Shown one piece after another: positions 29,487 to 37,525 of a stretch of DNA of 64,000 nucleotides; the stretch's first letter is position 1; each line of letters begins with the position of its first letter. Made by a program: the position numbers and the translations under genes. The DNA is taken from NCBI RefSeq assembly GCF_019956415.1, contig NZ_JAHBDK010000064.1, positions 181,869 through 245,868 of the forward strand, read 5' to 3'. The notes beneath the pieces are model-generated. The model made no database searches and was not told the DNA's origin. It was given only the letters and a program-made list of their open reading frames with translations. The DNA comes from Pseudomonas sp. GL-B-19. Lineage in GTDB: Bacteria > Pseudomonadota > Gammaproteobacteria > Pseudomonadales > Pseudomonadaceae.

Positions 29487-32400
29487 GCGCAGAACAACTG
29501 GCGAGGCTCGATCGAGACGCTCAGGCTGAACGCGCCGCCAAGGCTCAGCCTCACGTCGACATCAACAGTACGCTTGCGCCGTGCCCGGCCAGTCAAAACG
29601 AATTGTTCGTGGTCCCGGTGCGTTATGCAGTGTCTGAGGAAAAAGCCGGGAACGCTTGCTGTGTTCCAGGCGTGACCACGCAAAGCCGACCCATGGCGGC
29701 CCGACGCCTGCGTGCGGGGTTTGTTTATCTGTGGCAGGACAACGGCCCCCTCAAACGGTATGCCGTGTCGCCGAATGGCCAGCTCAAAGAGCAGGCGCTG
29801 GAAGCCGATGCCACTCCGGTGCTGGACGCCACCCTGACGGGGCTGACTCTGGAAAAGCTCCGCGATGCGTGGATGCTCTACAGCGAGTTCCCCCTGAACC
29901 CGGAACACTGCCAAGCGCTGAGTGACAACAGCGCCAAACGCCGTCAACACATGCGCCATGTGGCCTTGCGCACCGTGGCCAATGAGCTGCAAGCCGAGCA
30001 TTGCCCGCCACTGGAAAAAGCCATTGAGGTTATGGCTGAGCTGATCCCCGGCACCTTCGCCCAGTCCATGAAAGCTGACTCGCAACGCAGCGCCGAGGAT
30101 ACCGACGCGCTGGGCGAAACCGTCATGAAAGCCCCGACCCCGGCCAACATCAAGGCCTACACCCATGCCATGCACCGCGCCCGTGAGCGCGAGAAAATTA
30201 TCGCCCAACACCCCGGCGCCAGCGATCAGCCGCCGGGCGAGTGGAGCGCCGTGGCGTGGGACGCGCAGGGCACTCAGGATTGGCTGGACAGCGCCAAGGC
30301 AAAAACCGGAGGCTTGTTTGCCGTTTTCGTCTGTCTGGATGACGACCTGGGCGTGTTGCGTGACATCAATCACGAACAGGAGTGGATAGAGGCGAGTCAC
30401 GAAAAATGGTTGGGCGAGAACAATCTGCGACTGAGCATCGGCGGGTTCGTACGCAGCCTGATCAGCGAAGATGGCGCCGAACTGGCGGGGTCCATCAGCT
30501 ACCGCTACAAGGAACGCGACATCACCCTCACGCCCGAACAGGGCCAAGTCATGCTCGACACCCAGTATCGGCTGGATGAGGAACTCAAGGCTGAAACCCA
30601 GGCCCGACAGTACGGTGGCCAGCCCACGCAGGCCGAGGTCGCCGCCCGCGATGCGCGAATTGCAGCCATTGTCGCGCCGGTGCGGGCCTTTATTCCGGCG
30701 GACTTGTACAGCGAAGTGGAATTCGTCGTCCGCGAGTACCGCGCCGAAAAGCATGCCCACCTCAACGATCATCATTTCAGTGCCAAGGTCGGTGAATACA
30801 TCGACCTCAATGCCATGAACACCTGGTTCGCGCAGACGGCAGCAGCGCACTACCAGCAGATCGAGCAGCGTCACACCGCGTTGTTCGCCGACCGGGGCCT
30901 GTACCTCAAGCGTTCGATCAGCGGCACCTGGTTTGTCGATTACTCCGATCTGACGACGCGCCACTGGCTGACCGAACTGGCCACCGGCTGCCTGACCGCC
31001 CAGTGCCTGCGCGCCCAAGGCGCCGAGCAATACGCCGACTACGTGCGAGCCGTCGACGGCGGTGCCCTGAAACAACTGTTCAACGCCTGGACGCCGTCGA
31101 TCGATGCGGCGGTTAACAACACCTCTCGACTGGGCGAGTTGATGGCGGCATTGGCCGACGACAACATCAGCGCCACCCATCAGGTCCTGGCGCCGTTGAG
31201 CGTAGGGGTTCTGGACGACATCGCGGCCATGGCCCGCGATGCGAGCAGCCAATGGAGTGTGCTGGTCAATCGACTGGCGGCTTCGTTGTTGTTGCTCAAG
31301 GGGGAAGGCTCCATCAGTGGTTCATGGATGGGGGTTTTTGTTGGCGCCCGTCTGGGCAGTGACGCGCGTTTGCAGTTCGTGATTGAGGGCGGCCGGCAGG
31401 TGTGGAAGTTGTTGGGGCAACAGGCCGAAGCGTTGGGTGACTGGGCGAAGGCGACCGGTAAGGCTATTGGTGCGGGGCGTGTGGGACGGATTGTTAATTC
31501 GCCTGTTGTGGCCAACAGCGGTGGGGTGGTGCCGTTGGCGGCGTTGTTGGTGAACGTGCTGAATGCGCATAGTTATTTGAGTAAGGCCGGGGTTTTGGAG
31601 GGGATGGACAGTCGGCGGGTGAATGACACGGTGTCGGCGACGTTGTATGCGGCGGCCGCTTTGGTGGCGGTGGTTGATAATCAGGTGCGGAAGGGGTTTG
31701 GGGTTAAGGAAATGTCCTTACGGCTGCCTGATGGGCGGGTCGGGATTGCACCAACACTTACTCTTTTTGGTGGGGTGATTGGTGCACTTTCCACCGGTGC
31801 AGCAATAAACGAATTTCAATCCCTGCAAATACAACTGGAAAACGCCCAAAGCCGAGTCGATCCGTGGCTGGAGATGCGTCAGATCATGGTCGCTGGTCAG
31901 GTGGGGGCGTTTGGTGCTCAGGCATTGTTGGGGATGGCCCAAACCGGCAGAGCCTTGGCAGGTTCAATAACTGCCGATGCCGCCATCTTGCGTTACACGC
32001 TGTACATGGGGCCGGTGAACTGGATCATTCTCGTGCTGGGCGTGCTGCACCTGATCGCCACGTTCTTGCAGCAAACCCCGTTGCAAAACTTCCTGAACTT
32101 CTGCTGCTGGTCAAAAGCCCGGGCTGTCGATCTGGAGCCAATCGCGCCCAAAGCCCAAGAGGACGAACTCGACCAGCTGTACTTCATCCTGTATGCGCCC
32201 CGGGTCAGCATGCAAAGCCGCTCGGAGTCGACCACCGGTAATAGCTCTTCCGGCCTCGCTTTCGTCAGTGCCATCCAGGCCCTGACCATCGACTTGCCAG
32301 GTGCCGAGCCCGACAGTGCCTACTTGGAACTGAGCATGGTCGGCGACCCGGTGGATACCCAGCGCTACCGTGATCTGATCAAAAACAGCCGTACTGATAA

Positions 32401-32770
32401 CTTCAAGCCGCCGCGACCTTGGCGAGACATGACACCTCACTGGTTGTCCAGCAGCGCCTGTCAGTGGATACCGTTCAAGGAAGGTCAGGGTTTACGTCTG
32501 AGCGGCCCCTTCAACACGCTGCCAAATGTGTTGGGCACGTCACCCGGTACCGTTTCCCTGCGGTTGCGTTATCGCACGCCTTTGATCGCAATGCTCGGTG
32601 CTCGCTCCTTTATCGGCGGCGAGCGAGGGCTTGCGTTTACTCTGAATAACGCCACTGGCGTGATCGCGCTGTGGGCGGACCCGACGCCCGAACTGGATCG
32701 GGTGCCGAATTACCCACTCGGCGAGGACCATCCTGGCGCCATTTACCTGCAACCCAAGGACAAACGATGA
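29483..32770 (+). CDS. VasX-like pore-forming T6SS effector
   Basis: A 1095-residue protein. The N-terminal 170 residues match the VasX N-terminal region (CPASQNELFVVPVRYAVSE, AARRLRAGFVYLWQDNG). A long mixed helical middle follows. Four to five hydrophobic segments lie between about residues 678 and 862 (VVPLAALLVNVLNAH, ATLYAAAALVAVVD, TLTLFGGVIGALSTG, WIILVLGVLHLIATFL), consistent with colicin-like insertion in the target inner membrane. The last 200 residues form a soluble C-terminal region. Related proteins are annotated as T6SS effector BTH_I2691 family. It is coupled by 4-nt overlaps to the adaptor before and the DUF6708 gene after. GC content falls towards the 3' end. Confidence 0.85.
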   Translation: MSAEQLARLDRDAQAERAAKAQPHVDINSTLAPCPASQNELFVVPVRYAVSEEKAGNACCVPGVTTQSRPMAARRLRAGFVYLWQDNGPLKRYAVSPNGQLKEQALEADATPVLDATLTGLTLEKLRDAWMLYSEFPLNPEHCQALSDNSAKRRQHMRHVALRTVANELQAEHCPPLEKAIEVMAELIPGTFAQSMKADSQRSAEDTDALGETVMKAPTPANIKAYTHAMHRAREREKIIAQHPGASDQPPGEWSAVAWDAQGTQDWLDSAKAKTGGLFAVFVCLDDDLGVLRDINHEQEWIEASHEKWLGENNLRLSIGGFVRSLISEDGAELAGSISYRYKERDITLTPEQGQVMLDTQYRLDEELKAETQARQYGGQPTQAEVAARDARIAAIVAPVRAFIPADLYSEVEFVVREYRAEKHAHLNDHHFSAKVGEYIDLNAMNTWFAQTAAAHYQQIEQRHTALFADRGLYLKRSISGTWFVDYSDLTTRHWLTELATGCLTAQCLRAQGAEQYADYVRAVDGGALKQLFNAWTPSIDAAVNNTSRLGELMAALADDNISATHQVLAPLSVGVLDDIAAMARDASSQWSVLVNRLAASLLLLKGEGSISGSWMGVFVGARLGSDARLQFVIEGGRQVWKLLGQQAEALGDWAKATGKAIGAGRVGRIVNSPVVANSGGVVPLAALLVNVLNAHSYLSKAGVLEGMDSRRVNDTVSATLYAAAALVAVVDNQVRKGFGVKEMSLRLPDGRVGIAPTLTLFGGVIGALSTGAAINEFQSLQIQLENAQSRVDPWLEMRQIMVAGQVGAFGAQALLGMAQTGRALAGSITADAAILRYTLYMGPVNWIILVLGVLHLIATFLQQTPLQNFLNFCCWSKARAVDLEPIAPKAQEDELDQLYFILYAPRVSMQSRSESTTGNSSSGLAFVSAIQALTIDLPGAEPDSAYLELSMVGDPVDTQRYRDLIKNSRTDNFKPPRPWRDMTPHWLSSSACQWIPFKEGQGLRLSGPFNTLPNVLGTSPGTVSLRLRYRTPLIAMLGARSFIGGERGLAFTLNNATGVIALWADPTPELDRVPNYPLGEDHPGAIYLQPKDKR

Positions 32771-33720
32771 GCACGCCACCAGCAGGCACCACGAAAAAAC
32801 GGATGTTTTCGCGTAATGACTATTTGGCGCCATTGCCCATTCCCACGGGGGAGAGACCACAGGACGTCCTCAACACCATTTGGCGCAAGAACGAGGTGTT
32901 TCTTGATATTGGTAACTACAGCATCGGTTCGGCGGTGATGGTGATGTGGCCAACACTGATGGTGTTTGTACTTATGGGTTACCTCACCCCTGACCCTGGA
33001 ATGATCTGGATTGGGGCGCTAATCATCATTGGTATCCCTTCTTTGATTTTGATCCAAGGCCTCTTCCGCGACGTGCCTCTCCCCATGCGCTTCAACCGCC
33101 AACGCCGAGAAGTCTGCGTACCCCGCGACGACGGCGAGTACTGGATCGTCCCTTGGGAAACCGTGACCGCCGCCGCCACCCAGCAGTCGTCGGTCAGCCA
33201 AGCTGGTAAAGCCACAACGGGTTTGCTGGTCATCGGTTTCGAAAACCCAGACCCACTGGCCAAGGAAGATAACAAGCATTTCTCCATAGGCTTCAACTGT
33301 GGTGGCGGTACCACGGCCATGGCGTTGTGGGAGTGCATGCGCAGCTACATGGAGATTGGACCGCAGGTTTTGCCGATCACAAATGACTTTGAGGGCGGAC
33401 GAGAAAAGCTGCGGGGTAGAAGCGTCTTTTGGGGCATTTGCTGTGCATATCTCGACGGCATCAGACAGCACTTGGTCGCGCAGGAGGTTGGCAAGGCGTT
33501 GTGGCTGGTAACGGGGGCCGTGCTCCTGGGTGCTCCGCTCGCAATGATGTTGCAAGAGTGGAAGTTGTCGCCGCCGCCCGACTTGCCCTATCCCGAGATC
33601 ATCGAGTGGTCAAAACCCTTGCGACCCGAACAGTGGGCTAAACGTTCCCCGGAGCTGGAAGAAGCCATTGCCATACGCGAGGCTGAACTAGTCGCTCACG
33701 CCGAGCGAGAGTTAGCTTGA
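32767..33720 (+). CDS. DUF6708 membrane protein, likely immunity protein
   Basis: A 317-residue protein with two adjoining N-terminal membrane segments (about residues 56-98, MVMWPTLMVFVLMGYL and WIGALIIIGIPSLILI) and a third near 240-260. The soluble part has PLPMRFNRQRREVCVPRDDGEYWIVPWETV, a stretch I associate with DUF6708 proteins found next to VasX-like effectors. The ATG overlaps the effector stop. Membrane location, position and coupling all fit an immunity protein against the pore former; that role is inferred. Confidence 0.78.
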   Translation: MSTPPAGTTKKRMFSRNDYLAPLPIPTGERPQDVLNTIWRKNEVFLDIGNYSIGSAVMVMWPTLMVFVLMGYLTPDPGMIWIGALIIIGIPSLILIQGLFRDVPLPMRFNRQRREVCVPRDDGEYWIVPWETVTAAATQQSSVSQAGKATTGLLVIGFENPDPLAKEDNKHFSIGFNCGGGTTAMALWECMRSYMEIGPQVLPITNDFEGGREKLRGRSVFWGICCAYLDGIRQHLVAQEVGKALWLVTGAVLLGAPLAMMLQEWKLSPPPDLPYPEIIEWSKPLRPEQWAKRSPELEEAIAIREAELVAHAERELA

Positions 33721-34037
33721 AGGCGAGTACTCGATGCTGCAGAGATCTAATCAAAACAGCCCGCTCAGCCGCTACATGCCACTCCGTCCTTGGCGCTAGA
33801 TGACGCCTACATGGTGGCGCTGTAGCACCTGTCAGCGAATGACTTCCAAGGAAAGTCGACGAATTGTCATAACTATGTCCCCCGAGAAGGGTGCCAATTT
33901 TTTTCATTGGTATTGGAGCGGCGATTATAAAATTTTGAGGTCGGACAGGCAGTGGGATGAAGTGCAGTAGTTGGGGGTACGTTAATTTTTTGTTTTAAAA
34001 AATTTTGTTGACTGATTTTGTCGGTGGAGAAGTTGAA
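33721..34037. other. AT-rich gap with effector remnant
   Basis: Holds the decayed effector segment described at 33744-33856. The rest (33860-34037) is AT-rich with a small hairpin around CCAAT-TTTTTTC-ATTGG and a TTTTTTGTTTTAAAAAATTTT run that may serve as promoter DNA for the next gene. No intact gene is seen. Confidence 0.5.
33744..33856 (+). pseudogene. decayed copy of the VasX-like effector C-terminal segment
   Basis: With two small frame corrections the DNA reads DLIK-S ... RPWR-MTP-WW ... S-CQ ... SKE. It aligns with DLIKNSRTDNFKPPRPWRD and MTPHWLSSSACQWIPFKE at about residues 964-1000 of the intact effector (DNA near 32373-32485). Nucleotide matches include GATCTAATCAAAA, CGTCCTTGGCG, ATGACGCCTA and GCACCTGTCAG. 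Stops and frameshifts make it non-functional. It looks like a displaced cargo tail left by recombination. Confidence 0.72.
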
Positions 34038-34643
34038 GTGAGTGTGATAATTCCATTTGGATATATCGAGAAAGCCTATCGTTATCCTCAAGCGTCATCT
34101 GAGGCTGTATATAAAATAATGTCCTCTTTTTGGTGGCGGTTAATGGTTGCAACTACCTATTTGATGTTTTGGTTTATTGTGTTTGTAGCCGCCATTGTGC
34201 GTTTTTTTTGGGTGCCAATGAATTCTGAAGCTTTTGCGTATTCAATATTTGGTATGGGTGCGTTTCTTCTCATTATTACAGTGGTCATTGTGATTGTAGA
34301 GTGGTCTGAGAGTAAGGATAAGTCAATCGATAGTAATCTCGCTGAGAGAGTCTTGAATGTTTGTTTCAGCTCGGCAGGTGTTTCTGTTGAAATGTCGGTG
34401 GGTTCAGAGCGATTTATACACGTGCTATCTATCGCCGGCATTAGATCCGTTTCGGGCTATGTTCAAGATGGGTGGTTCTTGGTTCGGGATCGTGGTGTTG
34501 TAATTGAAACAAATGACGGAAAGCAGCTTCGATTTGTTTTTTCTTTGAAGAAGGTAGCGTTAAATAATTTTTTAAATGATTTTACGTTATCGTTGAGTGA
34601 AATGAATTTCCCGGTAAGAAACCTAAGGGGGTTTCAGGTGTGA
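34038..34643 (+). CDS. AT-rich two-TM membrane protein, possible orphan immunity
   Basis: I do not recognise this gene with certainty. The 201-residue product starts at GTG 34038 (GGAG 9 nt upstream) as MSVIIPFGYIEKAYRYP. Two membrane segments lie at about 38-60 and 70-92 (YLMFWFIVFVAAIVRFF, FGMGAFLLIITVVIVIV). A roughly 105-residue soluble domain of alternating strands follows (ERVLNVCFSSAGVSVEM, VIETNDGKQLRFVFSL). This architecture resembles YcxB-like proteins. GC content and codon use are far below the neighbouring core genes, pointing to transfer. It follows the decayed effector tail, as orphan immunity genes do. Confidence 0.65.
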   Translation: MSVIIPFGYIEKAYRYPQASSEAVYKIMSSFWWRLMVATTYLMFWFIVFVAAIVRFFWVPMNSEAFAYSIFGMGAFLLIITVVIVIVEWSESKDKSIDSNLAERVLNVCFSSAGVSVEMSVGSERFIHVLSIAGIRSVSGYVQDGWFLVRDRGVVIETNDGKQLRFVFSLKKVALNNFLNDFTLSLSEMNFPVRNLRGFQV

Positions 34644-35139
34644 GTTGGTCGTTATGATCATGTGTGTAGCAGTCGTAGTTTCTATTTCTATTTCTATTTC
34701 TATTTCTATTTCTATTTCTGTTTTGGTTAAGGTTTTTTGGATTGAAGGAGTGTTTACGATGATTTTTAATTGTGGATCTATTACGTGCAGTACCACTGTT
34801 AATGCGCTTCAATTGCTAGCTCCTAGAATTTTGCATTCCCCACGACGCCGCCGCGCTTCCTGGCGCGCCCTATCTCGATACACGAAGCAAGAGAGCGGAG
34901 GCAGAAATTTTTTACGTGGCATAGATGTATTGGGCTTAGTGCTCGATCTTTGCTTCTACCCCACCTGTCGCATTCAAGAATTCACCTACAGCCTTGCCAA
35001 ACGCCGTTCTCGCAACTTGTGGCCGAAAGTTGTCACTGAACGCCTGAAAGCCAATGGCCCTTCTTCGCGACTTGTGGACTTGATGAGTTGAACGGAGGTC
35101 GAATGGTTTTAAATCTGTTTGATAGGGAGTGAAGTCTTT
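34644..35139. other. 496-nt region with hexanucleotide repeat and unrecognised remnant
   Basis: Starts AT-rich with the TTTCTA repeat (34679-34720). From about 34840 to 35091 the DNA becomes richer in GC and holds an open frame ending at TGA 35089-35091 whose translation (ALSRYTKQESGG, FYPTCRIQEFTYSLAKRRS) I cannot assign. The opposite strand is also partly open (RRRAIGFQAFSDNF). It may be a dispersed repeat or another degraded cargo piece. No supported gene. Confidence 0.4.
34679..34720 (+). repeat. hexanucleotide tandem repeat (TTTCTA)n
   Basis: Six exact TTTCTA units (34679-34714) followed by TTTCTG. In the open frame around it this encodes alternating Ser-Ile. Copy number could vary by replication slippage; a 6-nt unit would not shift frame. 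Confidence 0.85.
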
Positions 35140-35574
35140 ATGCGGGTGATTTGGAATGAGCGTGTGGGTTTGAGAGTCAGAGCGTGGGCTTGTGTGAGTT
35201 TGGTTCCAACCTATGCAGTGATTAAGTTTATGTTGGAGCCGCTTTTTTACTTAGAGGATGTTGTACTGGGTCGAGTATTAGTCTTGTCTGTTCTGATGAA
35301 TATAATATTATTTTCATATTTTACGCTTGGGTGGCGCGACAGAATGGTCACTGTTGAACTTGTTTCTGAGGGGCTGGATTTTCGTGATGAAGCTGCTGGT
35401 TACTGTCGTCGGGTCCTAATTCGTAGCGAGGAGATACTAAAAATAAAAGTCACAAGGAATATATTTTTCGATTCTCTCATCATTGAATTGAATGATAATC
35501 AGATATTTTCATTTAGCAATATGATTGCGCCGGAAGACTTTGTTGACTGCGCTCAATCTCGAATAATTTATTAA
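35140..35574 (+). CDS. small AT-rich membrane protein, possible orphan immunity
   Basis: Not recognised. The 144-residue product (start ATG 35140, GGGAG 11 nt upstream) begins MRVIWNERVGLRVRAW. It has two membrane segments (about 14-32 and 47-66, VLSVLMNIILFSYFTL) followed by a short soluble domain (VTVELVSEGLDFRDEA, ILKIKVTRNIFFDSLIIEL). The layout is a smaller version of the protein at 34038-34643, with the same low GC content, so the two may be related or perform the same kind of job. Immunity to a lost T6SS toxin is an inference from location and architecture. Confidence 0.6.
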   Translation: MRVIWNERVGLRVRAWACVSLVPTYAVIKFMLEPLFYLEDVVLGRVLVLSVLMNIILFSYFTLGWRDRMVTVELVSEGLDFRDEAAGYCRRVLIRSEEILKIKVTRNIFFDSLIIELNDNQIFSFSNMIAPEDFVDCAQSRIIY

Positions 35575-35766
35575 ATTGGGGTTTGTTTTTAGTCGTGTTG
35601 ATTTCTCTCAAGGTGGATTTGTAGGAGCTTTCCGAAATTATCGAGTGGGGTTTTCATCATGTAGGTAGATGTTTATAGTTCCAATGTCGCCCCGCCAGTT
35701 CGGTGACCGATCTTAGCCGGTCGAAACAAAGATGAAACCTCTCGAAATTATCTGGAATTTTGACCC

Positions 35767-36036
35767 ATGGCTAAGTACCACCCGCTCCAAGGCAACTTCA
35801 GCGTCGGCCCGACGCTATATATCGATACAGAAGCCAAAACCTCTGACCTTTTCGAAGCCGCCGTTCACCGAATCAAAGCCGGCCGGAATCTGCTCAACAG
35901 CGTCACCTGCCTGTGTGTCAAAGACGCCGAAGGTCACGATCTGGAGCATTTCGCCAATGCTGCACATATATTGATTCAGGATGGCTGTGACGCCTTGGAC
36001 GCCTTGGGTTGGAGGCTGGAAAAAGCCGCACGCTGA
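35767..36036 (+). CDS. small uncharacterised Pseudomonas protein (DUF3077-like)
   Basis: An 89-residue cytosolic protein, MAKYHPLQGNFSVGPTLYIDT, followed by two predicted helices (SDLFEAAVHRIKAGRNLLNSV, EHFANAAHILIQDGCDALDALGWRLEKA). The helix pattern recalls DUF3077-type small Pseudomonas proteins, but the match is weak. GC content is back to the core level. It has a strong terminator directly after it and converges on the TIR-caspase-TIR operon. Function unknown. Confidence 0.65.
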   Translation: MAKYHPLQGNFSVGPTLYIDTEAKTSDLFEAAVHRIKAGRNLLNSVTCLCVKDAEGHDLEHFANAAHILIQDGCDALDALGWRLEKAAR

Positions 36037-36043
36037 AGACCAG

Positions 36044-36072
36044 AAAGCCGCGAAATGATCGCGGCTTTTTTA
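36044..36072. terminator. rho-independent terminator between convergent genes
   Basis: AAAGCCGCGA-AATGA-TCGCGGCTTTTTT is a 10-bp stem with T-run on the plus strand and A-run complement on the other, so it can serve both the 89-residue gene and the leftward TIR gene. Confidence 0.88.
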
Positions 36073-36078
36073 TGCCTG

Positions 36079-36564
36079 TCAGAAACCCCGTCGAATTCGG
36101 TTCTTGAGCTGGTCATGGAACAGTTCGGCATCACGCCGGTAAGTGCCGCGCACAGATTCGCTGAACGACTCCAGTCCTATTGAGCGCTTGGAGACCAGCT
36201 CCTCGCGATAGGCATCAATAAAGAAGTTGATATCGTTCTCACCGCTCAACTTCGGCCATTTATCGAGGTACAACGGTAGCGCGCTGGGGCCGATCTTGTA
36301 CGAGCAGATCCGGCGATTACTGATGGTCGCCTCGCCGATTTCGAACGGCACCCACCACGACTGCGCAGTCTGCTCCGAAACCACGGCCATCAGGTGTGTG
36401 CATTCGGTGATGTTGCGGGTGATGACGGTGGTGATGTCTTCAGTGGTTTGCGATTCCGCGTCCAGCACATCGAGGTAGGTCTTGATGTTTGCCTGCGTCA
36501 GGCGGGTGTTAATGGCCATCGCATGGGCGCGGTCGGTGTGGCGGTAGCTGATAAACACAGGCAT
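36079..36564 (-). CDS. TIR domain protein (third gene of TIR-caspase operon)
   Basis: A 161-residue protein made almost wholly of a TIR domain: MPVFISYRHTDRAHAMAINTRL (box 1), TEDITTVITRNITECTHLMAVVSE, and SWWVPFEIGEA with the likely catalytic Glu75. A C-terminal helical stretch (YREELVSKRSIGLESFSESVRG) follows. Prokaryotic TIR enzymes cleave NAD+ or make cyclic ADP-ribose signals. The start overlaps the caspase-like gene stop in TGATG, so the two are coupled. It is clearly different in sequence from the TIR protein at 37526-37933; whether it senses phage, signals or acts as effector is unknown. Confidence 0.85.
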   Translation of the reverse strand: MPVFISYRHTDRAHAMAINTRLTQANIKTYLDVLDAESQTTEDITTVITRNITECTHLMAVVSEQTAQSWWVPFEIGEATISNRRICSYKIGPSALPLYLDKWPKLSGENDINFFIDAYREELVSKRSIGLESFSESVRGTYRRDAELFHDQLKNRIRRGF

Positions 36565-37523
36565 CAGAAATGTCCCTTGATCGCGAGTTCGCGGTAATAG
36601 GCGCCGAGGGCGGTCAGGCGGCAGCCGGTGGAATGCAGGGCGGCGTAGTACATGTGCTCGGCGTCCACCGGTTCGATCAGGCTGTGGCGGTTGCACTTTT
36701 GCAGTTGCTTGAAGATGTCGCCGTTGTCGGGATCGAACGTGGCCTCGGTCGGTTCGTAGCTGGGGTCCAGGGGGAACACGTAGCTAGGTTCCGGGAACCA
36801 GTCCTTGAGTTTGCGCAGGGTTTCTTCGGCAATCAGCGGCGTCACTTCCCGCAGCGGCACAAATTGCGAGACGTTGGTCTTGAACACCGGCCGTTGCTCC
36901 CATGCCCCTAGCGCGTTGTCGACGAACGAATACACGCTGCCGGGGGTGACCTTACCCAAGACATTGGCGGCCCCGCCGTGCAGTGCTTGCAATAACAGGT
37001 CGGTAAACACGCCGTGGCCGCGACCTTCGAGCGCCACCTGGTCTTTTTTGCAGGCGGTGAGAATGGTCATGCCTTCGCTGATCACGCTGCTGCCACCGCG
37101 CAACCCGCGCATGGCTGCCGCCGCACCGGCCTGGCAGCAGTCGAGGATGATGATTTTGTTCTTGATGTGGGTGGCGCTTTCCGCCCAGTTGAGGATGTCG
37201 CTGATGCGGATGCCTTCGACGCCCTGACCGAAGTCCTGCGGGATCAGCAGACCTTCATCGATGCTCGTATCAAACTGGCCGTGACCGGCGAAGTACAGCA
37301 GCGCCACATCGCAATCACCGGTGAACAGGCTTTGGATATGTTGCTTCAGAGCTGTGTGGGTGAGGTTTTCCTCCGCCGATGTCAGCACCTTGCTGCTGAA
37401 GTTGGGGCGCCCGTTGGCGTGGCGCTCCAGCACCGAAGCCATCGCCATCGCGTCGTTGTTGCAGCCATTCAATGGCGGAACGTGGGTGTAATGGTTGATG
37501 CCGATGAACAGTCCCTTGCGCAT
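36564..37523 (-). CDS. caspase-like (C14 family) protease
   Basis: A 319-residue protein. The caspase/metacaspase p20-like fold begins RKGLFIGINHYTHVPPLNGCNNDA. The catalytic dyad is visible as His81 in LLYFAGHGQFD and Cys130 in IIILDCCQAGA (family pattern D-x-C). A later TACKKDQVALEGRGHGVFTDLLLQAL completes the domain. Residues about 215-319 form a C-terminal region (FKTNVSQFVPLRE, EPVDAEHMYYAALHSTG) that may bind a ligand. It lies 2 nt after one TIR gene and overlaps a second. Published type IV Thoeris systems pair a TIR protein with a caspase-like protease activated by N7-cADPR, so this is probably the effector. Confidence 0.9.
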   Translation of the reverse strand: MRKGLFIGINHYTHVPPLNGCNNDAMAMASVLERHANGRPNFSSKVLTSAEENLTHTALKQHIQSLFTGDCDVALLYFAGHGQFDTSIDEGLLIPQDFGQGVEGIRISDILNWAESATHIKNKIIILDCCQAGAAAAMRGLRGGSSVISEGMTILTACKKDQVALEGRGHGVFTDLLLQALHGGAANVLGKVTPGSVYSFVDNALGAWEQRPVFKTNVSQFVPLREVTPLIAEETLRKLKDWFPEPSYVFPLDPSYEPTEATFDPDNGDIFKQLQKCNRHSLIEPVDAEHMYYAALHSTGCRLTALGAYYRELAIKGHF

Positions 37524-37525
37524 GG

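Noticed and set aside
29453..31252. 599-codon frame antisense to the VasX-like effector
   Set aside because: Antisense shadow of an intact, translationally coupled gene; no start signal or domain.
34679..34720. Possible CRISPR-like array
   Set aside because: A continuous hexanucleotide run without spacers is a simple sequence repeat.
34645..35091. 148-codon frame with a Ser-Ile repeat
   Set aside because: No ribosome binding site, start in a TTG, simple-sequence N-terminus, abrupt composition change in the middle. Treated as non-coding or remnant.
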